A stretch of DNA of 64,000 bases from Paucimonas lemoignei (GCF_004342585.1 NZ_SLZQ01000003.1:186001-250000); one strand, 5' to 3'. Positions 11,554-21,139 are shown, counted from the stretch's first letter. Notes: a model not told the origin generated them from the sequence alone. Translations and numbers: made by a program.

Positions 11554-14301
11554 ATGAAAAGTTCCGAACGGATAAAGCTATTGGCTAGGTTACCTATGGC
11601 GAAAAAATTAATAGGTCAAGCCGGCGTGCTTCTTGCCGCACTCGCGATCTCCACCACCGCCCATGCCACCCCGCCGGACATCACGCCGCCGTTGAAAAAA
11701 CTGCTGAGCACCCTGCCCATCGCCGAGCTCAAGGATCAGGTGCAAGGCATGATTGGCGCGCTGCAACAAACAACATGCGGCGACAAACTGACTGGGTGCT
11801 ATTACACCCAAAGCGGACCTTTGCAGCTTTACTTCTTCACCACCAAAGGAAATCAGCAAACCTTCCTGATGGTGGTCGACAAAACCCTTCCCCTGCCGCA
11901 CCTGTTGAGCGACAAGGTGCAGAAAGCCATGGGCAGTACAACCTTGAGTTCGCCGATCATTTCGATTTCTACGACGGATTACGCGCTTGACATCATCAAG
12001 ATGCCGCCCAGTCTGCAGAAGGTGGTCCGCGAACACTATTTCAATGTCAGCTCGCTGTCCTTTGCCAGCGGCGTGCAACTGGCGGCCCAGGCAAACTTGG
12101 GCGGGGGCATGAAATCGGCGATGGAAAGTTTTGGCGTCAAGAGCGATCAAGTGACCATGCGCGCGGCCGTGGTACTGCCGATGCCGACAGACCTCACAAG
12201 CGGCGCTAGTGCCGGCGCGGGCATGGCCGAGGCCATGGCGCACGGTGACACGATGAAAAAGGCCGGTGCGGATGCTGCCAAGCCGGAAGCCTTCATCGAA
12301 TTTCAGTTCGCGCCGAATACCAGGATCGCCATGGTGTCGCCGAAGATGGAACTGACCGACGCCACCTTCTTCATCAACAATGCCCTCACCTTCGGCTACA
12401 AGGGTAATGCGGCGTTCAAGGGTGTGGAAAACAGGAAGATCATTATCCATTTCCAGACGCCATGGAATCCGGCCGGTGCACTCGATCTGCTGGACTTCCA
12501 GTTCCGCATGGCGACGCCACCCGTGTTTACGATGGAGGATGCCGCGCGCATGATGTTCGCGATGGCGGTTCCCGATCCGCGGCTGGCGAAATACGGCGGT
12601 GGCTATATCCGCAACATCGACTCTTACAAGAATGCCTTGCTGAGCGTGACCAAGCCGCTGTCGGTGTTCCAGCTAAAAAATCCGAATCCTGCCGAATATC
12701 GCTTTGGCGACAGCACCAAGCCATTCCCGAACGATGCCAAGTATTTCAACTACGCGATTCTGGGGCCATTGACTGAAGGCGGACCGTACATGCGGCAGGC
12801 CGGCGACATCAAAATCCTGGGGCAGAAGATGGGCTGGCTGGATGCGTCGGCCGGCAGCAACGGACTAGCCGGCGATGTGGGCGCGGGCGTGACGCTCAAG
12901 CTGGGCCCGCTCGGCAAGGTCAACTTCAAGATGGATGCGTCAATGAAGGTCAACGGCAACAAGCAGGACATCAGCCTGCTCGGCAACGTCGCCGGTCAGA
13001 CAGTTTCGGTGATCCTGAGCGGCAGCACGATGACGATCGCCATGAATGCCAGCTGCGTGAACCCGTTCGAGATCAAGGCCAAGGTGGCGATCACGGAAAG
13101 CACCGACATTGCCGAAGTCTTCGACGGCCAGGGCGGCGTCAACGTCGATCCTTCCAAGATCAGCGGCTGCATCGGCAAGGAGCTGGAAGCCGCGTACAAC
13201 AAGATCGCAGGCGAATACAAGCATCTGAGCGGCTATACCGCCAGCGCCGCTACTGCGGAGTTGAAAAAGATTTCTGACGCGGCCAACGCAGCGACGAAGG
13301 CGGCGGAGGAAGAATCAATGAAGGCGGCGGAACAGGCGCGCAAGGAGTATGAAAAGACAAAGAACGCCGCCCGCGACGTGGCCAACAAGTCGTCCAACGC
13401 CGCCAACAACGCCCTCAAGGCAGCTGGCAACGTGTTCAAGGGCTTCGGCAAGAAGAAGCGGCACAAGCCGGAACCCGACCCGCTGTTTGCCTCCTCGGCG
13501 TTCGACTGGGACTACTACTACGACAACCAGCCCAACGTGGTGAAGAGCGGCATGGACCTGGCCACGCACTGGAAGAACAACGGCTTCAACGAAGGCCGGC
13601 GCGGCAGCCTCGAGTTCGACGCCAAGTTCTACCGCGATCGCTACCTCGACGTGCAGGCGCAGTGCAAAGCCACCGACCGGATGTGCGTCCTGCGGCACTG
13701 GCTGGACACTGGCCTGCAATCCGGCCGCCAGGGCAGCCCTGATGTGGCCGTGGCAACCTACCTGGACCGCTATCCGGACCTGCAGAAGCTGTTCGGCCCG
13801 AACGACTACATTGCCGCGATGGAGCACTGGCTTGAAAGCGGCGAGGATGAGGGCCGCAACCCGCGGCCTGCTTCGAATGATCCGGGACCGGTGATGGGAC
13901 CGCTGCGAGTCGGCGGCGGCGGCGGCAGCGCCTGGACGGACGACGCCGTGTGCAAGGGGCAGCACATCACCGGCTGGCGCGTGTACAGCGGCAGCAAGGT
14001 CGACCGCCTGCAGTTCCGCTACCCGGGCGGCTGGGGCGAGGCCCACGGCGGCAACAAGCAGTTCAAGGAAGAAATTCTGCTCGCAGCGGACGAATACGTG
14101 GAGCGCGTGAGTTTCCGCGGCAGCAGCGAGGTGGAAGGCGTCATCTTCTACACGAACAAGGGCCGCACCCACGGCAATTACGGATCCAGCAAGATGAACG
14201 GCGAGTACAAGGTGACTCCCGGCCAGAAGCTCGGGTGCATGTCGGGTCGCTCGGGCGACCGTACCGACCAGCTGATCTTCCGGTCGACGGGGCCGCGCTG
14301 A
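11554..14301 (+). CDS. Large exported protein with YPDL/HW repeats and C-terminal jacalin-like lectin domain
   Basis: About 915 residues if translation begins at the ATG at 11554, which has GGAAGG in front; an in-frame ATG at 11506 has weaker support. An N-terminal signal sequence ends near AHA (about residue 37). The first 560 residues match no family I recognise. Residues about 566-636 are Ala/Lys-rich and predicted helical. From about 650 there are three imperfect repeats with YxDxxPxV/YLDRYPDL and HWLxxGxxxGR cores, as seen in some surface proteins. The last 130 residues fit a jacalin-like beta-prism lectin fold (GGGGGSAWTD, ITGWRVYSGSKVDRLQF, GDRTDQLIF). Its stop overlaps the start of the secretin gene. 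A secreted or surface carbohydrate-binding protein is the best reading. Confidence 0.75.
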   Translation: MKSSERIKLLARLPMAKKLIGQAGVLLAALAISTTAHATPPDITPPLKKLLSTLPIAELKDQVQGMIGALQQTTCGDKLTGCYYTQSGPLQLYFFTTKGNQQTFLMVVDKTLPLPHLLSDKVQKAMGSTTLSSPIISISTTDYALDIIKMPPSLQKVVREHYFNVSSLSFASGVQLAAQANLGGGMKSAMESFGVKSDQVTMRAAVVLPMPTDLTSGASAGAGMAEAMAHGDTMKKAGADAAKPEAFIEFQFAPNTRIAMVSPKMELTDATFFINNALTFGYKGNAAFKGVENRKIIIHFQTPWNPAGALDLLDFQFRMATPPVFTMEDAARMMFAMAVPDPRLAKYGGGYIRNIDSYKNALLSVTKPLSVFQLKNPNPAEYRFGDSTKPFPNDAKYFNYAILGPLTEGGPYMRQAGDIKILGQKMGWLDASAGSNGLAGDVGAGVTLKLGPLGKVNFKMDASMKVNGNKQDISLLGNVAGQTVSVILSGSTMTIAMNASCVNPFEIKAKVAITESTDIAEVFDGQGGVNVDPSKISGCIGKELEAAYNKIAGEYKHLSGYTASAATAELKKISDAANAATKAAEEESMKAAEQARKEYEKTKNAARDVANKSSNAANNALKAAGNVFKGFGKKKRHKPEPDPLFASSAFDWDYYYDNQPNVVKSGMDLATHWKNNGFNEGRRGSLEFDAKFYRDRYLDVQAQCKATDRMCVLRHWLDTGLQSGRQGSPDVAVATYLDRYPDLQKLFGPNDYIAAMEHWLESGEDEGRNPRPASNDPGPVMGPLRVGGGGGSAWTDDAVCKGQHITGWRVYSGSKVDRLQFRYPGGWGEAHGGNKQFKEEILLAADEYVERVSFRGSSEVEGVIFYTNKGRTHGNYGSSKMNGEYKVTPGQKLGCMSGRSGDRTDQLIFRSTGPR

Positions 14302-16274
14302 TGATTTCGCTCTCCCACACCCTGCGCTGCGGCAGGCTCGCCGCCGCGCTGACGCTCGCACTTTGCGCCATGCCGGTGCACGGCGACGAGCCTGCCAGGT
14401 CCTTTGCCGACATGGTGAAGGAATTGCCGCTGGTGCCGGCGGGTTCGTACGATTCGGAGATGCTGGCCAAGGTCACCGTGGCGGTCGACCTGATCAAGCG
14501 CCTGGAGTTGCCGCAGGCGCAACTGGCGGCCAACGAAGCCCTGCAGCTGGACCCACGCAATTCGCACCTGCATTTCCTGAACGGCTTCGTCTACCACCTG
14601 CAAGCCCGGCAGGGCGACACGCAAAAAAATGAAATGGCCGTCGAGGGGTACCAGCAGGCGCTGCGGCTCGACCCTGGCAACTGGATCGCGCGGGAATTCC
14701 TGGGGCTGGCGTACATGGACCTCAAGCAGTTCGACCGCGCCAGGCTGGCGTTTTCCGATGTCTTGCTGATGACCCCGGACAGCGCCGTGTCCATTTACGG
14801 CTTGATGGTGGCGTCGTATCTGACCGGCGACGCCAGGACCGCGTGCGCGATGGCCGACCAGTTCCAGAAAGCGCCGGCGCAACCGAACCGCGGCTTCATT
14901 CGTTCCAGCATTTCGGTGTACGCTTCCTGCGGCAACTTTGCCCAGGCCGACCGGATGCGCGAGGCATTGAGCCAGATCACCGGCGGCGGGCCCGACATCG
15001 AGCGCGTGGATCGGCGGCTGGCGCAATGGAAGTCTTTTTACCTGAAGCAGACGCAGGATGCGCCCGGCGCACAGCGCCCGGCCGCCGCCGGCATGCTGCC
15101 GACGAGCTTGCCCCAGATCCCCTCCAACGGGCGCCCGGTTCAGCTCGCGCAAGCCTTCACGCTGCCGAATACGCCTTATCCGTACGCCGAAAAGCCGGCG
15201 CCGGGCAGCACCGGCGCCAAGCCGGACGTTGACGCGTCGCCGGCGGCGCCCACCGCCTCTCCTGCTGCTCCTGCTGCTCCTGCCGCGGCTGCGACCGACA
15301 ACGGCCCGCGTATGCTGCTCATCGATGTGGTTCTGCTGTCCACCCAGGAAGTGATTTCGACCTCCAAGGGCGTCAACTTGCTTAACGCGTTGACGCTCCA
15401 GCTCGGCTCGGTGTCCGGCAACATCGCCGGTTACTCGCGGGTCGTCACCGAGAACAGCACGAACACTACCCCCGCCACCGTCAGCACCGCTATCACCCGC
15501 GCGGTGACGATTCCGGCCCTGTCTTATTCGCTCAATATCGCCAACGCCAACAATTCGGTCAACGAAGTGCTGGCGCGGCCCACGCTGGCCGCGATCGAAG
15601 GCCAGCCATCCGAATTTTTTTCAGGCACCAACCTGAGCGCCGGCGTGGTGTCGCTCAGCGCGCAAGGCGGCACCACCGTCGTGCCGCTGGACAAGCGCTT
15701 CGGCATCAAGCTGGCCGTCACGCCCAACTTCCTGCCGCAGGGGCGCGTGCAGCTCAAGGTCGAGGCGCAGCGCACTTCGCTGAACGCCAGTTCGGACAAT
15801 CCCCGGGTGGCGTACCAGATCGAGATCGGCGAGATCACCGCTAACGCGAATGTCGTGATGAACCTGGGCGACACCCTGGTCTTGAGCGGCTTGAGCGAGA
15901 AGTCGACCTCCAGCACGCGCGACGGCGTGCCGGGGCTGCAGGATGTGCCCGTGGTGCAGTACCTGTTCTCGAACAAGAAGAGCAATGAACTGCAGCGCTC
16001 GGTGCTGATCCTGGTCACGCCGCGAGCACCGGTCCAGATCGCCGAGTCCGCCGCCGAAGCCGGCGACTCGATGGCGAGCCGGATGCAGGCCTTGCGCCAA
16101 AAATTCGGCTTCGCCGACAGCAGCCCGGCCAATATCGAAGCCATCATGAACCAGCTCCAGTCGAACGACTACTTCCGGGAGTTTCGCCAGGGCGATGTCA
16201 CGATGGAGCGCTGGGAACGCATGCGAAGCACCGGCGACCGTCTGCGGGAGGCCCTGGGGTTTCTCTACTACTGA
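14301..16274 (+). CDS. TPR-secretin fusion, outer-membrane channel
   Basis: 657 residues from the ATG at 14301, which shares its A with the preceding stop (TGATG), so the two genes are coupled. An N-terminal signal peptide (about 1-28, ending VHGDEPA) is followed by a TPR-type helical region (about 50-250), a Pro/Ala linker (about 300-335) and a secretin domain of the type II/IV pilus and CpaC class (about 337-575). That domain contains VLARPTLAAIEGQPSEFFSG, GDTLVLSGLSE and the signature GVPGLQDVPVVQYLFS. Secretins form large outer-membrane pores. No ATPase, platform protein or pseudopilin is nearby, so it may serve the lectin protein alone or work with a system encoded elsewhere. The open frame continues upstream to 13950, but that part is a shadow of the lectin gene. 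Confidence 0.85.
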   Translation: MISLSHTLRCGRLAAALTLALCAMPVHGDEPARSFADMVKELPLVPAGSYDSEMLAKVTVAVDLIKRLELPQAQLAANEALQLDPRNSHLHFLNGFVYHLQARQGDTQKNEMAVEGYQQALRLDPGNWIAREFLGLAYMDLKQFDRARLAFSDVLLMTPDSAVSIYGLMVASYLTGDARTACAMADQFQKAPAQPNRGFIRSSISVYASCGNFAQADRMREALSQITGGGPDIERVDRRLAQWKSFYLKQTQDAPGAQRPAAAGMLPTSLPQIPSNGRPVQLAQAFTLPNTPYPYAEKPAPGSTGAKPDVDASPAAPTASPAAPAAPAAAATDNGPRMLLIDVVLLSTQEVISTSKGVNLLNALTLQLGSVSGNIAGYSRVVTENSTNTTPATVSTAITRAVTIPALSYSLNIANANNSVNEVLARPTLAAIEGQPSEFFSGTNLSAGVVSLSAQGGTTVVPLDKRFGIKLAVTPNFLPQGRVQLKVEAQRTSLNASSDNPRVAYQIEIGEITANANVVMNLGDTLVLSGLSEKSTSSTRDGVPGLQDVPVVQYLFSNKKSNELQRSVLILVTPRAPVQIAESAAEAGDSMASRMQALRQKFGFADSSPANIEAIMNQLQSNDYFREFRQGDVTMERWERMRSTGDRLREALGFLYY

Positions 16275-16398
16275 AAACAGGACTGCCGCACATTTCATCT
16301 TGAACCAGGACCTTACGGCACTGGCTTGTCTCGATGCCGGTGGCTTGCTTGAACTTGCGGTGAAATTGCGCGTTTATTGCCATGCCGGCAGATCAAAT

Positions 16399-16430
16399 AA
16401 AAAGCGGAGCATGAGCTCCGCTTTTTATTT
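16399..16430. terminator. Bidirectional intrinsic terminator
   Basis: A 12-bp perfect stem (AAAAAGCGGAGC/GCTCCGCTTTTT) with a 4-base loop, flanked by A and T runs. It can end transcription from the secretin gene (rightward) and from the DUF4124 gene (leftward). Confidence 0.88.
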
Positions 16431-16445
16431 GCGTATCAAGATGTG

Positions 16446-17078
16446 CTATTTCGCTTCGGCCCTGGCCGTCCGCTGGGAGGTCAATTCCCGGAACCGCTTG
16501 ACCGACTGATCAAAGCGTCCATTGATCTGGACGATTTCTTCCTTGCGCTCGCCGATCACTTTCTTGCTGTCGGCAATTTGCTGATCGAGGTCTTCGATCT
16601 TGCGCTGCAAATTGGCTGGCACTTTACTTTTAGGTTGGGCAGCGGCTTCGGCACGGGCTTGCGCCAAACTCTTTGCCGCGCTGGCGATCGTTAATTCTTC
16701 GCGCTTGATTTGCTCATTGACCGGCTCCAGCGTCCGTCCGCGCGCCACTTCAATGTCGGCTTCCTTGCTGTAGCGCGCCAGGAGCGCCCGATCCTGGCGC
16801 CGCTGCTCATCGGCCGCCACCATGTCTGCCTTGCGCTTCTCTTCCTCGGCCTGCTTCTGGCGTTTTTGCTCTTCCGTCATCGGCGGCGCGATTTCGCGTT
16901 GGGTCATGCCATTTTTACCCAGCACCCGCACCTTACGGTCCTGGCATTCGGGAATCGGGCGATCGGACGTCAGCGTCTTGCCGCTGGCATCCTTGCAAAT
17001 GTAAATCTCGGCCTGCGCCAGCAGCGGCAAGCCAGCCATGATCAATAATCCGGTCAGTGTTTTGATTTTATTTTGCAT
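16446..17078 (-). CDS. DUF4124 domain-containing periplasmic protein
   Basis: 210 residues from the ATG at 17078, preceded by AGGGGG; the frame is open further upstream but without a good start. A signal peptide (MQNKIKTLTGLLIMAGLPLL, cut near AQA) is followed by a short DUF4124 module (IYICKDASGKTLTSDRPIPEC, with two Cys). The rest is a highly charged, Gln/Lys/Glu/Ala-rich coiled coil from about residue 75 to the end. The function of the family is unknown. It is a stand-alone gene downstream of pyrE. Confidence 0.8.
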   Translation of the reverse strand: MQNKIKTLTGLLIMAGLPLLAQAEIYICKDASGKTLTSDRPIPECQDRKVRVLGKNGMTQREIAPPMTEEQKRQKQAEEEKRKADMVAADEQRRQDRALLARYSKEADIEVARGRTLEPVNEQIKREELTIASAAKSLAQARAEAAAQPKSKVPANLQRKIEDLDQQIADSKKVIGERKEEIVQINGRFDQSVKRFRELTSQRTARAEAK

Positions 17079-17151
17079 TGCACCCCCTGAAGAATGATGA
17101 ATTTTGCAACAACAAGGCTGGCCGGATGTTAAACAATTGTTAAATTGTGAA

Positions 17152-17817
17152 TTATTCCACTCCGTAGCGTTGTCGATACGCCGCGATGGCATCCTTGTAT
17201 TGCGCCAGCTGCGGATTGGCGCCTGCGCCCGAGATAAATTCCATCAGGTCGGCCAGGTTGCCGATCGAGACCACCGGCATGTTGTATAGCCGGCTGACTT
17301 CCTGCACTGCCGAATGCGCCGACAGGGCATCGTCCTTGCCTGCACGTTCCATGCGATCCAGCGCGATCAATACTGCGCAAGGCGTCGCACCGGCGGCGCG
17401 GATCATTTCCACCGATTCGCGCACCGAAGTGCCGGCCGAAATCACGTCATCGATGATCACCACCCGGCCCTGCAACGGCGCGCCGACGATGGTGCCGCCT
17501 TCGCCGTGGTCCTTGGCTTCCTTGCGGTTGAAGGCAAACGGCACGTTGCATCCCTTGGCCGCCAGCGCGACTGCGGTGGCGGACGCCAGCGTGATGCCCT
17601 TGTAGGCCGGACCGAACAGCATGTCGAATTCGACCCCGGAATCCAGCAGGGTCTGGGCATAGAAGTCAGCCAGCTTCCCCAGGTTGGCGCCATTATTGAA
17701 CAACCCGGCGTTAAAAAAATACGGCGACGTGCGGCCGGCCTTGGTGACGAATTCCCCAAAGCGCAACACTCCCGCGGAAACGGCAAACTCAATAAATTGC
17801 TGACGTAAATTGTTCAA
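17152..17817 (-). CDS. pyrE: Orotate phosphoribosyltransferase
   Basis: Converts orotate and PRPP to OMP in pyrimidine synthesis. The 221 residues show the PRPP-binding motif VVIIDDVISAGTSVRES and the conserved GPAYKGITLA and AFNRKEAKDHGEGG stretches (catalytic loop). Translation begins at a TTG (17817), chosen because GAGGG lies seven bases upstream and because the N-terminus matches the family. It lies between the DUF4124 gene and the divergent xthA. Confidence 0.96.
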   Translation of the reverse strand: MNNLRQQFIEFAVSAGVLRFGEFVTKAGRTSPYFFNAGLFNNGANLGKLADFYAQTLLDSGVEFDMLFGPAYKGITLASATAVALAAKGCNVPFAFNRKEAKDHGEGGTIVGAPLQGRVVIIDDVISAGTSVRESVEMIRAAGATPCAVLIALDRMERAGKDDALSAHSAVQEVSRLYNMPVVSIGNLADLMEFISGAGANPQLAQYKDAIAAYRQRYGVE

Positions 17818-18008
17818 TTAATACCCTCGATATCCTGTGATGTGACGAATTCTGTCGATTTTCCGCGCCTGTGGCGCGGCACAGCGGCATTGTAAATGGA
17901 TATCCCGGCTTCATGCAGTGCCAAATGCAAGGCGCATGCCTGCGATAAATTCGCGGGATGCGTTATGCTGTCGGCCAATCCTTATCCAATCTATTTTCAG
18001 CTGTCTTT

Positions 18009-18797
18009 ATGATCAAGATTATTTCCGCCAATCTGAATGGCATCCGTTCCGCCGCCAAAAAAGGCTTTTTCGAATGGATGGCGGCGCAGCAAGCCGATTT
18101 CGTCTGCGTGCAGGAATTGAAGGCGCAAGCCGCCGACATGACGGATACCTTCCTCAACCCGCCGGGCTACCTGGGATATTTTCACTATGCCGAAAAAAAG
18201 GGCTATTCCGGCACCGGCATCTACTGCCGCACGCAACCGGACGCGGTGGTCACCGGCTTTGGCTGCCCCGAATTCGATGCCGAGGGCCGCTACGTGCAAT
18301 GCGACTTCGGTAATCTGACGGTGATATCGGTGTACTGCCCGTCCGGCTCGTCCAGCCCGGAACGCCAGGAAGCGAAGTTCCGCTTCATGGAAGTCTTCCT
18401 GCCGCACCTGGCTGCATTGCATGCCAGCGGGCGCGAAGTGGTGATCTGCGGCGACTGGAATATCGCGCACAAGGAAATCGATCTCAAGAACTGGAAAAGC
18501 AACCAGAAGAATTCGGGCTTTTTGCCGGAAGAGCGCGCCTGGCTCACCCGCGTCTTCGATGAAGTCGGCCTGGTGGATGCCTACCGCGTCTTGCACCCGG
18601 ATGCCACCGGTGACGCCTACACGTGGTGGAGCAATCGTGGCCAGGCTTGGGCCAAGAACGTCGGCTGGCGCATCGATTATCACGTCACCACCAAAAACAT
18701 CGCGGCAACAGCCAAGCAAGCCGCGATTTACAAGGATGAACGCTTTTCCGACCATGCGCCGCTGACACTGCACTACGACTGGAAAGTGGAAGCCTGA
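18009..18797 (+). CDS. xthA: Exodeoxyribonuclease III
   Basis: Mg-dependent exonuclease/AP endonuclease of the EEP superfamily, acting in base-excision repair. It has 262 residues from the ATG at 18009; the open frame upstream gives residues that do not fit the family start MIKIISANLNGIRSA. Motifs seen: the metal-binding Glu in VCVQELKAQ, GDWNIAHKEIDLKNWKSN, and the C-terminal RIDYHVTT and FSDHAPLT (catalytic Asp-His). It is divergent from pyrE. Confidence 0.95.
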   Translation: MIKIISANLNGIRSAAKKGFFEWMAAQQADFVCVQELKAQAADMTDTFLNPPGYLGYFHYAEKKGYSGTGIYCRTQPDAVVTGFGCPEFDAEGRYVQCDFGNLTVISVYCPSGSSSPERQEAKFRFMEVFLPHLAALHASGREVVICGDWNIAHKEIDLKNWKSNQKNSGFLPEERAWLTRVFDEVGLVDAYRVLHPDATGDAYTWWSNRGQAWAKNVGWRIDYHVTTKNIAATAKQAAIYKDERFSDHAPLTLHYDWKVEA

Positions 18798-18818
18798 CAG
18801 TAGCGATGAAGTACACGG

Positions 18819-18845
18819 GCCGATGCCACCCAAGGCAGCATCGGC
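18819..18845. terminator. Hairpin between convergent xthA and HD-GYP gene
   Basis: A perfect 8-bp stem (GCCGATGC/GCATCGGC) with an 11-base loop lies between two convergent stop codons. A third copy of GCCGATGC follows at 18853. There is no T-tract, so its action as a terminator is uncertain. Confidence 0.35.
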
Positions 18846-18878
18846 TAAGCCAGCCGATGCATGCGGTCGCGCTCGGCC

Positions 18879-19922
18879 TTATTGCTGCAACCCCAGCAAG
18901 TGCGGTGAATATTCGCCGCGCTGCAAGACGCGCACGCAGGCATCGACCACTTCCGGATCGAGCTTGCTGCCGCGCAGCCGGGTAATTTCCGCGATCGCGG
19001 CATCGATTCCCAGCGCGGCGCGGTAAGGTCGGTCCGCCGCCATGGATTCGACGATATCGGCCACTGTCAGCACGCGCGCCTCCGGCAGGATTTGCTCGCC
19101 CTTCAAGCCATAGGGATAGCCGCTGCCATCCAGCGCCTCATGATGCTGCACGACGATATCGGCGATCGGCCAGGGAAAGTCGATGGTCTTCAAAATCTGA
19201 TAGCCGATCAAAGGGTGCTGCTTTACCAGAGCGAATTCCACCTCGTTCAGGCGCGCCGGCTTGGTCAGGATCTCCACCGGTATCTGAATCTTGCCCAGGT
19301 CGTGAACGATGGCGGCAAGATTGAGCGCATGCAGGCGCTCCGCCGCGAAGCCAAGCTCCCTGCCGATCAGCACCGCCAGCATGCCGACATGCTTTTGATG
19401 GCCGGCGGTGTATGGGTCGCGCTGCTCCAGCACGGCCGCCATTGCCTCCAGCGTATCCTCCAATGCCTTTTCCAGCTTGCTGGCATGGCTGGCGCGGGCC
19501 TTGATGGCGGCCTCGCTCTGGCGGTAAAAGTCCTTGCCGCTGATCACACCGACAAGCTTTTCCGACGCATCCAGTACCGGCAAATGGCGAATGCCATGCA
19601 TCGCCATCAGTTGCACGGCTTCTTCCAGGCTGGCGGAAGCGATGATCGAAATAATTTGGCGCGACATGAAACGGCTCACCGGCTCATCCGGCCCGCTGCC
19701 GTTACGAAATGCGCACGCGAGGTCATGTGAGGTCAGGATGCCGGCCATGACGCCATCTTTCGCTATCAGCAAGCCGCTGCTTTGCAAGCGGTCCATGGCG
19801 GTGATGGCCTCGCCCAGCGTCGTCTCCGGCGCGAACATCGCATCCGGCGCATGCATGATGGAGGCGACCGGCGCATGCGGGTCCAACCCATCGAGTTCGG
19901 GAATTGGCTGATCCATTTTCAT
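18879..19922 (-). CDS. CBS-pair plus HD-GYP phosphodiesterase
   Basis: Probable cyclic-di-GMP phosphodiesterase of 347 residues. Two CBS domains occupy about residues 15-140 (GVMAGILTSHDLA and KLVGVISGKDFYR mark their ends), likely an adenine-nucleotide sensor. An HD-GYP domain occupies about 155-347, with VHDLGK and the GYP loop DGSGYPYGLKG. No membrane segment is seen, so it is cytoplasmic. Its ATG overlaps the stop of the upstream HD-GYP gene by four bases (ATGA), so the two are translationally coupled and probably work in one pathway. Confidence 0.9.
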   Translation of the reverse strand: MKMDQPIPELDGLDPHAPVASIMHAPDAMFAPETTLGEAITAMDRLQSSGLLIAKDGVMAGILTSHDLACAFRNGSGPDEPVSRFMSRQIISIIASASLEEAVQLMAMHGIRHLPVLDASEKLVGVISGKDFYRQSEAAIKARASHASKLEKALEDTLEAMAAVLEQRDPYTAGHQKHVGMLAVLIGRELGFAAERLHALNLAAIVHDLGKIQIPVEILTKPARLNEVEFALVKQHPLIGYQILKTIDFPWPIADIVVQHHEALDGSGYPYGLKGEQILPEARVLTVADIVESMAADRPYRAALGIDAAIAEITRLRGSKLDPEVVDACVRVLQRGEYSPHLLGLQQ

Positions 19923-21139
19923 GCGGCGCTCCTGACCGGGGGCACAAAACTGAATTTGTTATCGCGCAGGACCCGCAGGCAGGCATCGGCCACTTGCGGG
20001 TCGTAGGCCTTGCCCTTTCCTTGTTCCAGGCTGGCGAGCGCGTGATCGAGTGCATGCGCGCGGCGGAATGGCCGGTGCGACAGCATGGCTTCCATGCTGT
20101 CAGCCACCCGCAGAATGCGCGCCTCCAAAGAAATGGCTTCGCCCGACAATCCCAACGGATAGCCGCTGCCATCGAAATTCTCATGATGCTGGTGGACGAT
20201 ATCCGCCAGGGGCCAGGGGAATTCGACGGTGCGCAGGATTTCATAGCCATTCTGCGCATGCAGCTTCACCAAAGCGAATTCCTGTTCGGTCAACTTCCGG
20301 GGCCGCATCAGGATTTCAGCCGGCAGCTGCATCATGCCGATGTCATGCACCATTGCCGCCAGCTTCAATGCCTCCAGGCGATCTCTGTCGAAACCAAATT
20401 CGGCCCCGATCGCCACCGCCAGTTCGGCCACGCGCTTTTCATGACTAGCCACGGCAGGGTCCCGATGCATCATGGCGGCGGACAGCGCGCCGATGGTTTG
20501 CACGAGCGTGTCGCGCAAGGCGCTATTTTTTTGCCGAAGTTCCTCGAGGTTGTGCTCGCGCTCGACATGCAGCTTGAGCATGAAGCCAAACAGGCAAGTC
20601 GACACCACCTGAACCAGGAAGATGCTCCATCCCTCTTGCTGCACCAGATCCAAACCTTTACCGCCTGGCCCAACCAGCAGCAAGCTCACGACTGAACACA
20701 GGCCTGCGGCAATGCCCGCTGCCAGGATCAACCGGCCGGCATAGGGCTGGGCTGCATGACGGTGCCGCCACCACTTCACTAATAACACGGACACTGCCAG
20801 CATCAGGGTAATGCCCAGCAAGCCCGCCAGCATGGCGCTGCCGCCGACATAGGCGCGATAAATCAGCATCGCCAGCGCCGTCATCATGGCCGTGGCAACA
20901 CTGCCGAATATGGTCGCCACCGCGAGAATCGCCGCGCGCTGGTCCAGCAGGGTGTCGCCGCCGCCGTAGACCGGAAACATCATGACACCGAGGGCAGTGA
21001 ACACGAACAGCGCGCTGCGCACAAGATGCTGCTTTCTCACCGAAAGGTAAAGCGCAGCCAAGTTGCTAATGCTGAGGAATAAAGCGACGATCAGCAGGGT
21101 CACGCCGCCCCCTGACAGAATCGCCAGAAAATTTGCCAT
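19919..21139 (-). CDS. Membrane-anchored HD-GYP protein
   Basis: 406 residues from the ATG at 21139 (MANFLAILSGGG); an in-frame start 48 bases upstream is possible, and neither has a strong ribosome binding site. Six or seven hydrophobic helices fill about residues 1-185, then a short coil leads into an HD-GYP domain (about 205-400). This domain has VHDIG and DGSGYP, but the Lys that usually follows HD-x-G is Met (HDIGMMQ). It is a paralogue of the CBS-HD-GYP gene it overlaps. It is likely to hydrolyse or bind cyclic-di-GMP at the membrane; the Lys change makes activity less sure. Confidence 0.88.
   Translation of the reverse strand: MANFLAILSGGGVTLLIVALFLSISNLAALYLSVRKQHLVRSALFVFTALGVMMFPVYGGGDTLLDQRAAILAVATIFGSVATAMMTALAMLIYRAYVGGSAMLAGLLGITLMLAVSVLLVKWWRHRHAAQPYAGRLILAAGIAAGLCSVVSLLLVGPGGKGLDLVQQEGWSIFLVQVVSTCLFGFMLKLHVEREHNLEELRQKNSALRDTLVQTIGALSAAMMHRDPAVASHEKRVAELAVAIGAEFGFDRDRLEALKLAAMVHDIGMMQLPAEILMRPRKLTEQEFALVKLHAQNGYEILRTVEFPWPLADIVHQHHENFDGSGYPLGLSGEAISLEARILRVADSMEAMLSHRPFRRAHALDHALASLEQGKGKAYDPQVADACLRVLRDNKFSFVPPVRSAA

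Noticed and set aside
13950-14300. Upstream extension of the secretin frame (117 extra residues)
   Set aside because: It lies fully inside the lectin gene in another frame, is Arg/Pro/Gln-rich as shadow frames are, and would bury the signal peptide that begins at 14301.
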